From positions 1,550,001 to 1,614,000 of the forward strand of contig NC_003076.8 in NCBI RefSeq assembly GCF_000001735.4: a stretch of DNA of 64,000 nt. Reading direction: 5' to 3'. Both the position numbers and the translations under genes were made by a program. Positions 1 to 9,777 of the stretch are shown here, piece by piece; within the stretch, counting starts at the first letter, position 1; the number at the start of each line of letters is the position of its first letter. The notes beneath the pieces were generated by a model, which was not told the DNA's origin, searched no databases, and saw only the letters and a program-made list of their open reading frames with translations. This DNA comes from Arabidopsis thaliana (taxonomy: Eukaryota; Streptophyta; Magnoliopsida; Brassicales; Brassicaceae).

Positions 1-117
1 AGTTCTAGATCTAAACAAACGTGTCTGATTTAGAACAGTAAGCTTTACTATGCTAAACAAAAAGCTTGGATAAAGCCGAAAAGAGAGTCAAAGTAGGTCG
101 GTGAAAGAGTCTCGAGA

Positions 118-233
118 CACGTGGCACAAGAACCAGCTTGGGGAATCTCGAAAACTCTCTTACTCATCGCCATTCCCACACGTATGATGAATGACGTGTG
201 CCAATGGATCACATTACCCAAACCTTATATAAA
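118..233 (+). promoter_or_regulatory. Promoter of the first gene: ABRE/G-box and TATA box
   Basis: CACGTGGC at 118-125 is a canonical G-box/ABRE, the bZIP (ABF/AREB) target. A second ACGT core (TGACGTGTG) lies near 192-200. A TATA box (TATATAAA) sits at 226-233, about 40 nt before the chosen ATG. The arrangement suggests ABA or stress induction; that is inference. Confidence 0.6.
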
Positions 234-272
234 CCCACCGAGAGACCCAACAAAACTCTACCAGACAAAACA

Positions 273-821
273 ATGGAAGCTATCTCTCAAACCTGCACAA
301 AGATCATCACCAACCCATCTCAGAGGATATATAAAACCTCATCTCCAGTCACGGCAATTCCACAAACAAAGCTGAGCCTTAAAGTCAAGAAGGAGAGGTG
401 GGTTGCTGCTGCTAGATGCGTGGCTTCAGGATCGGATTATGCTGCGGCAATGGAGCCAATTACGCCGGAGGAAGAGGAGGAATTGACTCAGAGAAGAGGG
501 ATATGTGGTGGAGAAGTAAACAGAGGAGTATGGGAGCTCTTGGAGTGCCTTGAGAAAGAAGCTATTATGGGGAATGATGATGGGAGAGATCCTAGAGATT
601 ACAATAGAAGAGCAAAGATTTTTGACAAGAGTTCTAAGATCTTCAAGAACTTAAATGAACAGAGAGATCAGGCTCCTGTTGATTACCTTGAGAAGGAAGC
701 TATCATGGGGGCTGATGATGGGAAGGACCCTAAAGATTATAACAGAAGAGCAAAGATTTTTGACAAGAGTTCTAAGATCTTCAAGAACATCAAAGAACAG
801 AGAGAGCAGTCTCCAGAATGA
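273..821 (+). CDS. Small intronless protein, probably plastid-targeted, with an internal 46-residue tandem duplication
   Basis: Single-exon gene of 182 residues (probably AT5G05220), function unknown. I start it at the ATG at 273, 40 nt after the TATA box; an in-frame ATG at 198 lies upstream of that TATA box. The first ~50 residues are rich in Ser, Thr and Lys and poor in acidic residues, like a chloroplast transit peptide (inference). The C-terminal half holds two near-identical 46-residue units, each with LEKEAIMG, then DP(R/K)DYNRRAKIFDKSSKIF, encoded by a 138-bp DNA duplication (548-685 and 686-821). Charged, soluble, with no membrane segment. The upstream ABRE suggests ABA or stress induction. 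Confidence 0.8.
   Translation: MEAISQTCTKIITNPSQRIYKTSSPVTAIPQTKLSLKVKKERWVAAARCVASGSDYAAAMEPITPEEEEELTQRRGICGGEVNRGVWELLECLEKEAIMGNDDGRDPRDYNRRAKIFDKSSKIFKNLNEQRDQAPVDYLEKEAIMGADDGKDPKDYNRRAKIFDKSSKIFKNIKEQREQSPE
548..821 (+). repeat. Intragenic 138-bp tandem duplication
   Basis: Unit 1 is 548-685 and unit 2 is 686-821, in frame, ending at the stop codon. The middle of the unit (around 612-650 and 750-788) is identical over several tens of bases; differences cluster at the edges and are often synonymous. This fits either a recent duplication or later gene conversion. Confidence 0.9.
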
Positions 822-1592
822 ATTACGAAAATGTAGTTTGTTTGTTTTTTTGGTATGATAAATGTAGTCTGTTTGTAATGATCTCATTAGTGGTTTGAAT
901 CGTTTGATTCCTTGTACCGTTGTACCTCTACTCTTTTTGCAAGGATCCTCTCATTGTAACACGATCCTAATAATGTGATATTTCTTCTAAGTATTATTCA
1001 ATCAACCAGAGACTAATTATTGAACGCACAATGATGCAGAATGTAATCTGCGGCTTAATGACAATTGACAAGTTTCAATCTAAATCCATAATATTATATG
1101 ATGATATCAATTAGTCAATTACACTTTACGACAGCAGTTGTATAGTATTCTAATGTAGACAATGAATAATTTTCAGACAACAAAAACCGGTAATTATTTT
1201 CGGACAAACAAAAAACAAAACAACAGTAAAGAGATAGATTCCGTTGACTTCTTTTCATAATCCAGTTCTGCACACTTTACTTTCTGATCCATGGGCCCTA
1301 GAATCTGAGCCTGACGTCTGTTGCGGTTGATACGTCACCGTTTCTTACTTCGTTTATCTTCTCTCCAAACGACGCCATTTCTCCTTCCCTTCTTCTTCTT
1401 CCTCTTTAGTCTTTTTCATTTGATCGCTGGAAATGAAAACTTTTCCTCTCATCACTCATCTCTCTTCTTAAAGATTCCTTCTTTGCTTCACGAAACTAAA
1501 CCGAACCCTGATTTCCCTTTCTTACATGCTCAATTATCTTCAATTTTCGTTTAATTCTTAGGGGTTTTAGTCATTTTCGATCGTTCAATTCC
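822..1592. other. Intergenic: 3' flank of first gene, then promoter and 5' UTR of PUB62
   Basis: No coding potential beyond short chance frames. The last ~250 bases are CT-rich (TTCTTC runs near 1390-1410), as is usual for an Arabidopsis 5' UTR. Confidence 0.6.
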
Positions 1593-3543
1593 ATGTCCGG
1601 CAAAGGTCTATCTCCGGCGCCGTTCAACGCGCAGCCGATGATTGTCCAAGATGCTGACCCGTTACGTTTTCGGGTCGGCGAACAGGATCCTAAAACCCGT
1701 GAATTCGCTGCCTTTATCGGCGACCACCGGTATTTCGCGGCAGCAGCAGCAGCAGCCGCCGCAGCTAATCCACATCCTCATCTCGAGTTCCGTCAGAATT
1801 TCTACTCGGAGAAACCCATTATCGGAAACCCTAACGACAGTGGTGGATCCGACGGCGAGGATGACGTTGACGTGGAAGAAGAAGACGAGGATGATGACTT
1901 AGACGGAAACGAAGGTGACATCGGCATGAACAAAGACGCTGGTGAAGATTCTGTATCTGCAGGAGCTGGTATGAGAATCACACAAAGTTTATGTTTTTTT
2001 GGGAATTCTAGTTTTGAAAAGTTTCTACTTTTGGAGTATTGAGGCAGTGGACTAAAATGGTAATGCAGTGATAGTGGTTGGACAAGACAACGCAGCTTAC
2101 TATTCCCAGCATTTTAAGACAGTGGAAGCGAGTTTTGTTTCTAGGAATGAGGAATCATCAATCGCTGCGGATAATGGGTGTGATTTCAGTGGCAGAAGAG
2201 ACCTTTCTTCTTCTTCGAGCAATTCGATCGAGTCATTGAGAACCATTTTGTCTGATCCTACAACGTATGTTCTTTTTGTTTTGGCTTGGTTTTTACGGGG
2301 TTTTTTGGTGGTCTTAAGGTCGGTATTGAGCTTATATGATTCTGTTCTAAACTCTTGAAATTCGTTTAGTTCTTGAATTATCCATTAATGAGCATAGATG
2401 TAGCACTTTCTGAATCTTGGTATAGTGATATATATGGTTCCGTTTAATCTATAGCCTATATTGTGTTAAATGTGATTCTCTTTGCACAATTGTAGAGGCT
2501 CTTTGATGGCTGATGCTATGATTTTACCTTGCGGACACACTTTTGGAGCTGGAGGGATAGAACAAGTTAAACAGATGGTACAAAGTTTTGCTAGCACAAG
2601 CTCTTCTTTTTCTCTTGCTTTTGGCTCATTTCTTTTGCTTATGGAATCTATTTTCCGTCGTGTTCTTAGAAAGCTTGTTGCACATGTTCACAACCAGTCT
2701 CAGAAGACTCGATAACCCCAAATCTCAGTCAGTGAATTACTTGTGTTCTTGATTTTTGTATTTGGTATTGTCTGAGAGAACTCCTTGTCATTATTTTCTC
2801 TCGATGTTTTCGCAGCTTTACGAGTTGCGGTACAAGCATTCTGCCGAGAAGAGAATTCACAGTCAAACCATCCATCTAAGAGAAAACGAGAAGGATTTGA
2901 TCAAGTAAATTCAATACTACTATACATATGACCTCTCACATTTGTTTATGTTTCAAACAAGAGGTTCCTTTTCCATATACACAGGAGAGACGCGCATTTG
3001 GTGTCACGAATCATTCAGGTCGTTCAAGAAACAAAAGTAACCATTTCCCATTTGCTGTGGCAGATCGAGTTATAATAAAGGTCAGTCCTTTCTTCTTTTC
3101 CCCTGCATTGTTTTCTGTATCGTAGGTATGTTCTTATAATGGAAGATTGTGAGAGTTGCTAACCGTTGGAGTAAAACGTGAAATCAGGGAAATAAGAGGA
3201 CACCACCTCGTTTTGTTGGCCGGGAAGCTGTTGTGACTACTCAATGCTTAAATGGCTGGTAAAGTCTCATTTCTTTCTTTGATTCACTAAGTTTAGATTC
3301 TTTCTCACTGCAAACTTTAAAGACATCACCTTAATAACCTTGAGCAAATATCTATACCAACTTTTGTATAAATTTTCTGTAACTTCAGAGCTCATTTGCT
3401 ACATAAAACTATATTGCAGGTATGTGGTGAAAACACTGGACAACGCAGAGAGTGTGAAGCTTCAGTATCGTTCATTGGCTAAAGCTCCAGAAGATCCATC
3501 AGCTAAAGCAACACCAAACAAGATGGTCTCTAACTGGCTCTAA
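1593..3543 (+). CDS. PUB62: U-box E3 ubiquitin ligase, PUB62-like
   Basis: Eight exons give 363 residues: 1593-1968, 2069-2264, 2496-2577, 2670-2727, 2816-2904, 2985-3080, 3188-3258, 3420-3543. The N-terminus has a poly-Ala run (from 1740), then a long acidic stretch rich in Asp/Glu (about 1850-1920). Exons 3-4 encode the U-box-like core: SLMADAMILPCGHTFG, then KACCTCSQPVSED and a TPN motif. This is the fold that recruits an E2 and transfers ubiquitin. Unlike most U-box proteins it retains a Cys/His-rich segment. The C-terminal exons (FVGREAVVTTQCLNGW, then VKTLDNAESVKLQYRSLAK) look like a small conserved substrate- or partner-binding domain. The name is from memory of AT5G05230. Substrate unknown. 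Confidence 0.88.
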
Positions 3544-4022
3544 ACAAACCAACCTTGTTTACAACATGATGACACCAGTTTCTGCTCCTAGGTTCGCTAT
3601 GTAAGAACCCAAAAAAACTTGTCTACAGATCCAGATCACTGTTACATATTGTAAAATGTAGTAGTTACTCCATGTAAGAGGTTTGAGGAAATCAGTCTTA
3701 GTGAAATATCCAAACTTTGAATAGCCAGAACATATTAGGATCATAATACAATACACTGTTGTCTCAAGATTACTTCCTTATTCAAGAAGAGATGTTTATA
3801 AACTATCAGATCTTAACTAATTTAGCATACCAAGGTTCTTACTGTAAAACAAATGGCTGAAAAATGAATCTATAAAAGGAAACAGGAAAAGTAAAAGCTC
3901 CTAGTGTTACAAATGGATATTACAAAGAAAAACTCTGCTATGAAAGTTTACACTAAAGTAACTGAGAAAAAGTTTTCAACTAAAAAGCTTAAATCAGATC
4001 CTGGTCAGAAGTTTTAAGGAAT
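3544..4022. other. Convergent 3' flanks of PUB62 and the minus-strand gene
   Basis: 479 bases between two stop codons facing each other. No ORF or RNA gene recognised; probably two 3' UTRs, possibly overlapping. Confidence 0.6.
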
Positions 4023-6230
4023 TCAGCTACAGGTTATGTTCTCCTCTAGAAAACTGCAGGTCGAGTATATAGAGGCTGCAGCTGCTTTAATGACTAAATC
4101 CTTATCTGAGATCAGCGCGTTTGCAGCTCTGCAACACAATTTGGACAGCAGGTAACTAAAAAACTTGGATTGGGGAAACATATTCAACTGGTAATGAGAC
4201 GAATAGGTAGTGAAATGGACATACCTAGAGTCCAATGGCATCCCTAACTGTAAGAAATTCTGACCAGAACTCAAGCTCAAGTGTTGCAGACCTTCATCAC
4301 AATGTGATTGCATATATCTCACTTGGTTTAACCAGCTTTCCTGAATATTTGCAGAGTCCACAAACTCCATATCAGATGCAAATTAAAAAAAAAGGTAAGA
4401 TGCGTGGTAAAGATATCTTAACTATATTTACCAATTGTGACTCTTCTTCTGATAGCTTGTGTTCGAGTTGCTTAAACAGAGTCATCCATCTGCTCTTATG
4501 GATATCGACTGTTGAAGCCTTCGAAGCCCCACCAAGGAGTAGAGTTGGGTCATTTTCTTGATCAGCTGGAAACTCTTTCCTTATTAAGTGAGGTAACTCT
4601 ATCGTGACAACTGCACGAACCCTCTTCCTGCTACGTCGAAGAGCTGAAAAGAACAATAAGGACATTTAATGAACAATCAAGTACTAAAGTTTTCGTAGCA
4701 TTAATGACCATATAAGAGTTTTGGTTACCAGAAACACGGCCTTTGATGTCCTGATGAAGCAATTCCAACCATTGAGAAGCTACTGTAGCCGCTGCAAATC
4801 AAAGATGAAAATCCATCTAAGCCACATATGATAGTATAAAACCATGCACATTGTGTATTGAATTAAAGAACATACCATTAACAGTGAGAACACTAGCACT
4901 GTTAAGATCTGATGCGTCCTCACTCGACAAGGAACTGTCATTTTCTGAGAACTTACCTGCCACCTGAAACCTCGACCTAACTGTATTGTTTTCTTCACTG
5001 AACTCATCATCAGCGCATTTCTCGGCGTAGTAGCGCATAGAGTACATATCTTTAGGCAAGGCATACTGGAATACTTGGTAAAATTCAGATCTGCAGGCAT
5101 CTCCCAAGTTTTTCCTAGGACTCCCATCTGCACTATTACTATGCCTCAATGTAGAATGATAGTTTCCAGCATCTCTTTCAGACTTGACAATGTTTTCGAT
5201 AATGGAAAGTACTTGCTTTTTGTTTCTCACATGGTTAATAATTCCAGGGTTCAATTCGTTAAGCAGTCCGCTAGGAGCAGCAAGCCTAGCAAACCTGTCA
5301 ACTTCTTCCTTCCTTTCTATCTTTCTCTTCTTCGCCACTGCAGCGTCATTATTAATCTTGGTTTTGCGTCCACGTTTCTTTGGAGCCGGTATCCCTCCAT
5401 GAGAAGATGATATGAGACAGCTACTTGATGTCGTTGAAATCCCACCATTCGGATTAGAGAGATACCCGTTCTGTTTCATCTCTGTCCAAACCTTCATTGG
5501 ATCTCTTTTGGCTACAGAACCATTGGAACTCCCACACTCTGAATAAACATCCATTGAACTAGTTTTCTGGCTTATCCTAGAGGAGCAAACCGAAGTTAAA
5601 TCATCATTCAAGCAGCTGGAAACAGCATCCGCATTATCACATCTCTTAAGCAAAGCTCGCTTATCACAATCAACATCAGTGTTGAGAACAAGCTTACTGG
5701 AAGAAGACTTAACCTCTTGACCCACCAACAGTTCAGTCTTAATATTCTTCCCTTCTGTAACAAAACTCTCTGAAACTTTACCAACTTGAGACATGCCATT
5801 GGCTTTTTCAACGTCTTTAGAACCATGAACAGTGTTACCTGTACTTCAAAATACATTTCAAGGGCTATTAGAGGTAAAAGTGATTCAGAGTTTAGGTTAC
5901 ATATTCTATGCCTTGTTCTAAACTTCAAACTCAATTCAAACTGAGTGAAATTGGTTCGAGTAGTAACAGTAAAATTACCTGAATTTAGAGTTGGTGTAAC
6001 AGGTTCAATTTTACTCAACTCCTGTCTTTCATCCAATTCATTGCCGCCGATCTAAAATCCCAGAAATTGAAAAAGTAAAGCAATGTATAATTAGATCGAG
6101 AAATTGAAAGAAAAAATATATCACATAAATTCAACGAACCCCAGAGAAGAAGAAGAAGTAAAGAAGTTACCTTTAAGTCGGATCTGGGAATCGGAGAACA
6201 CCCTCCAGAAACAGCGTCGTGTTCTTCCAT
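4023..6230 (-). CDS. Plant-specific protein of unknown function, Ser-rich, probably nuclear
   Basis: Seven exons (6171-6230, 5979-6051, 4876-5838, 4729-4791, 4432-4643, 4225-4364, 4023-4128) give 538 residues; probably AT5G05240. The large third exon is rich in Ser, Asp and Asn, and carries a basic cluster (KKRGRKTK, then AKKRKIERK) that resembles an AT-hook-like or bipartite nuclear signal. It is followed by a conserved-looking block, LNPGIINHVRNKKQVLSII, predicted helical. The C-terminal third is helical (ATVASQWLELLHQDIKGR, RRSRKRVRAVVTIELP). No catalytic motif seen. The last exon ends in an Ala-rich helix. A role in chromatin or transcription is only a guess from the basic motifs. Confidence 0.82.
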
Positions 6231-7115
6231 GGCGGCTCAATTAAAAACCTCGAAAGCAAACCTAGAAATTTACCCACGAAGATTTGACACAAAACAAAAG
6301 CCGCGAAATTTCGAGAAATTGGAGATAAACCCCAGAAAATGGTGATTACAGATTCTCTGAATCCTCGAGGGAAAATACTCAAAAAGGAGACCGAGGGTTC
6401 GGGTGATGAAGTCTAGGGTTTAAAGATCTGATGGTCAATTAGTAAAGATTGGAATGTTCGATTTTGAGACCCTAGAATTGGAGAAGAGGGAAGAAGAAGA
6501 AGAAGAAAGAGGTGAGAAGAGCGCGCGATGTCTGCGTTGTTTTAATAATTTCTGACAAACAACAAATATGTTTGTTTTTTTTGGGGTTTTTTTTGTTTTC
6601 TGGATGGATCTTTTGAGGTTTTTCAAATTCAAACAAGACTTAAACGCGATTTGGAGGGAATAGTATATTTGGGCCTTTATAATCGAATCTTTTGTATCAA
6701 ATTCGTAAAGGCCTTTTTCACTTCTTTTTTAATAAACCAACTACTTAAACCGTATATTACGAGAAGGCTCCTCTTGCCATTTGAACTTTCAATTTAAGTA
6801 ACAGATTTATAAGTATTAATTGCATGAATATTGTGAAATCTTTTGTTATTCAATTGTGTATTTTGGAAAATAATATTCATTGTAAATTTGTAATCTACAA
6901 TTAATACATTAAGACACTTGTTATTCTACCTCCATTTAATTTTGTTACTTCAAAAAAAAACATATTTGATTTTCTTTTGCTAAAGTAAGGTTTTGATAAT
7001 AATAATAACATATTTGATATTTTTTTACTAAATTAAGTTTATATTTTTTAATAATATTTTACCAAAATTTGGTCAAACTAACATTTATTTACATGATAAA
7101 ACAAAGGCTTCATTA
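6231..7115. other. Intergenic: promoter of the minus-strand gene and 3' flank of the next gene
   Basis: About 6231-6660 is the 5' flank of the gene to the left and holds GAA-rich tracts near 6480-6510. About 6700-7115 is highly AT-rich 3' flank of the gene ending at 7116. No gene seen. Confidence 0.5.
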
Positions 7116-7835
7116 TCAATTTCCCACAAGCCAACAATTCCTAAGCTGAGATTCACTAGTCTCTCTAAAACTCGACACCTTAGCTAAACAGAAATGCGTA
7201 CACCGCATACCCAAACCCGACCCGGATCCTGACCCTGACCCTACACGGGTCGTCTTAAGCAGATAACAAACCGGCCCACACTCAACTCCTCTCCCTTGCA
7301 CCACCAACCCCCACGCACGTGTGCCGTCTCCACCGTCAAAACCACAGCCACAACTCTCCTCCGCCGCTCCTAACTGCTCCACGAACACTATCCCTTCCGG
7401 CATCTCCGCCTCTCCTCTCTCCCACCTCCCCTTCACCGCCGCCCATTCCTCTGCTTTCATCACAACTACCGTTCCCTCCTCCTTATCTCCGGTGTACAAA
7501 TGGACTAACAACGGCGCTTCACTTAAATTCTTAACGATCTCCGTCACCGATTCCTTCATCCACCTGTCTAGCTTCTCACGCTCCGCTTCCACCTCCCAAC
7601 GATCTCCTCTGCTTCTCCCTCCGCTTCTTCTTCCACCTCTCTGTTTCTCTATCTCAGTCACAGCCTCCCCTATCGACGCCGAGATTGTTCCGATGCTAGA
7701 TCGTCGATTACCGCCTAGATTAATCGGAAACGACGATGAAATCAATCTCGCATTATGATCGGATCCACACGGATACTCCAATATGCCGCGTTGCACTAGA
7801 TAACTTCCACCGTAACCGATCTTTGCATACGCCAT
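7116..7835 (-). CDS. Intronless DUF-type protein with a C-terminal Cys-rich motif
   Basis: Single exon, 239 residues, probably AT5G05250. An N-terminal IGYGGSYLVQRGI region is followed by a Glu/Arg-rich helix (about residues 60-105, ending WMKESVTEIVKNL), then an alpha/beta-like region (PLLVHLYTG, EEWAAVKGRWERG). A (Gly-Ser) repeat (GSGSGSGSGLG) precedes the conserved C-terminal motif MRCTHFCLAKVSSF. The GC-rich coding region stands out sharply from the AT-rich flanks. I remember this gene appearing in iron-deficiency co-expression lists, which is recall, not evidence here. The G-box cluster 590-700 bp upstream would suit bHLH control. Confidence 0.85.
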   Translation of the reverse strand: MAYAKIGYGGSYLVQRGILEYPCGSDHNARLISSSFPINLGGNRRSSIGTISASIGEAVTEIEKQRGGRRSGGRSRGDRWEVEAEREKLDRWMKESVTEIVKNLSEAPLLVHLYTGDKEEGTVVVMKAEEWAAVKGRWERGEAEMPEGIVFVEQLGAAEESCGCGFDGGDGTRAWGLVVQGRGVECGPVCYLLKTTRVGSGSGSGSGLGMRCTHFCLAKVSSFRETSESQLRNCWLVGN

Positions 7836-8419
7836 TAATTTTACCCCGGTGATGAGATTTTCACGTCCAATAAAATCTTAAATCACAAAAACCGGAGAAT
7901 AAAACGTCGCTAGATTCGCTTTAATGTCTCTACGAACAAGAAGTTATGAAACAACGGCGAGGATTAAGGCGGAGATAATATATATCTAGCGGTCGGATGA
8001 GAAGGAAGAACTGTAACGTAAGAAGATGACTTAATATAACGCTAGGTTTCTTAAACATGCTGACGTCACTTTATGCTGAAACTGTTTGACGAGTTATATT
8101 CTGATGTAACTCAATCCATGCTAAGACCACCTGTTGCACCGTAATTAAGTATATGTTTTTACTTTTAATTGGTTGTTAGCGGAGTATACTAGAGGAGAGA
8201 ACATGGTTGCACAATAAGAATCACGTAGTGGATTATTACTTAGCTTGACAGTGGAACGAGGTCAATGATTAAAAGACCTTTAACGATATAACGGCGTTTT
8301 TTATAATCTAGAACAGACGCTTTGCCGTCGAGAGTTGCTTGATTTAAGCCGTAGGATTATAAGACAATGCTTCAGAGGACCGGATCGGACGGTCATCATG
8401 AGATATAGAAATCAATAGG

Positions 8420-8538
8420 CACGTGATAATATGGTTTGGGTACGTGGGGATCTCGGTGTAACACGCGACACTCGTCTTCTTAATTAAGTGGATTCCGTGC
8501 TTACCACGTGTTTGCCACGTCAGCTTATTGTCCACGTG
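8420..8538 (-). promoter_or_regulatory. Cluster of G-box/ACGT elements
   Basis: Five ACGT-core motifs lie within 119 bp: CACGTG at 8420-8425, TACGTGGG at 8441-8448, CACGTG at 8505-8510, GCCACGTCAGC at 8514-8524, and CACGTG at 8533-8538. The cluster lies 590-700 bp upstream of the minus-strand ATG at 7835 and about 1.2 kb beyond the CYP79A2 stop, so it most likely serves the former. Confidence 0.6.
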
Positions 8539-9200
8539 GAATCATCTGTTCCTACTCATCTTATTGTCAGTTTTCCATATTATACGTCAATGACTCAAAA
8601 AGTTATGAAATTTGGTTTTCCATGCACCAAAAATAGATAAAACCTACCCTGTTTAAATAATACTACAATTTAATTCAATGATAATCAAACAATCCCATTA
8701 ACGTAATAAACCCACATTTTATTGAATTTTGTTGGATTTATGATATTTAGTTTATAGGATCGCTAGCTCCTTACATTTTAGAGGCATAAAGCCAAATAAT
8801 TTAGATTTATTATTAATTTTTCCATTTAATTTACATTGTTTGTAATAAATTTTGCCTACTTTCAGTTTCTGAGGTAAATATTTAAAAGAAGAAAACAAAC
8901 AAAGGTAGCTAAAGAAAAAGAAGAAAAAAACACTAGAGGCAATAATATAGAAAACAAATCAGTTGGTAGAAAATAAAACCATCAAAAGGCACAACATGGA
9001 TTTTAAAACAGTAACGATTATATTATTTTTAAGTTTCGTAATTTGAACTGAAAATACTTTCAAATTTCAACATGTTAAAAGTTAAAACCCAATGTGAAAA
9101 ATATATATATTATATATAAACAAAAACCTAATTATAAATCATTAAAAAAATAATCAAATTTCAACTAGTATTTATGAGTCATTACACAAATAACACAACA

Positions 9201-9519
9201 TTTTAAATCCAACAATACATTATTTTGCTTGAACTTTCTATTGCATTACCTACCCCGAGGCTATATCAGGAGTATACTTGACTTGTGCCCTTTCAAATCC
9301 TTAACAATAAACCTCGTAATTATTGAAAATACTACAAATTATCTGGATTATGTACAAACCAATAAACCTCCTAGTTATTTATGTAATTATTTACAAACCA
9401 AATACGAAAGTTTTAAATCCAACAAGACATCATTTTGCTTGAATTTTTCGTTGCCTTGCCCACCCCAAAACTATCCTACCAGACTACCCGTGTGTATTTG
9501 ATTTCTGCTCTTTCGAATC
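9201..9519. repeat. Two diverged ~100-bp direct repeats
   Basis: Copy 1 is 9201-9299 and copy 2 is 9411-9519. Both begin TTTTAAATCCAACAA, continue with ATTTTGCTTGAA, and end near TTTC(A/G)AATC. A shorter shared piece (CAATAAACCTC) lies between them. They are old and diverged; the origin is not recognised. Confidence 0.7.
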
Positions 9520-9777
9520 AACTAAAATTGCAAATAGAGGTTAATAACTTTTCAATCCTATGTTTTTAATATATAAAAATTAAGATTATAATTGAAAATT
9601 CCGGAACTACATCTATAATATCAATCCGTAATAGCTTTTTTAGAAAAACTATTTAACATATCATTACAAAATTATCAGAAAAACGAAACATACCATGACA
9701 TACAATTAATAGTGCATTTTTCTTTCACTTTTTGTTTTCAGTTTAATGCATTTTTCTAGTAATCTTTACGCTCTCCA

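Larger units (their letters stand above)
7836..9777. other. Long AT-rich intergenic stretch
   Basis: The first ~750 bp are the promoter of the gene ending at 7116, including the G-box cluster. The rest is AT-rich and contains a degenerate direct repeat (9201-9299 and 9411-9519). No gene or RNA recognised. Confidence 0.6.

Noticed and set aside
2928-3125. Stand-alone ORF within the U-box gene
   Set aside because: It is exon 6 of PUB62 plus flanking intron read through.
7321-7758. 145-residue plus-strand ORF opposite the DUF-type gene
   Set aside because: It is Pro/Ser/Leu-rich and mirrors the GC-rich coding strand of the minus-strand gene; no start context or conserved motif.
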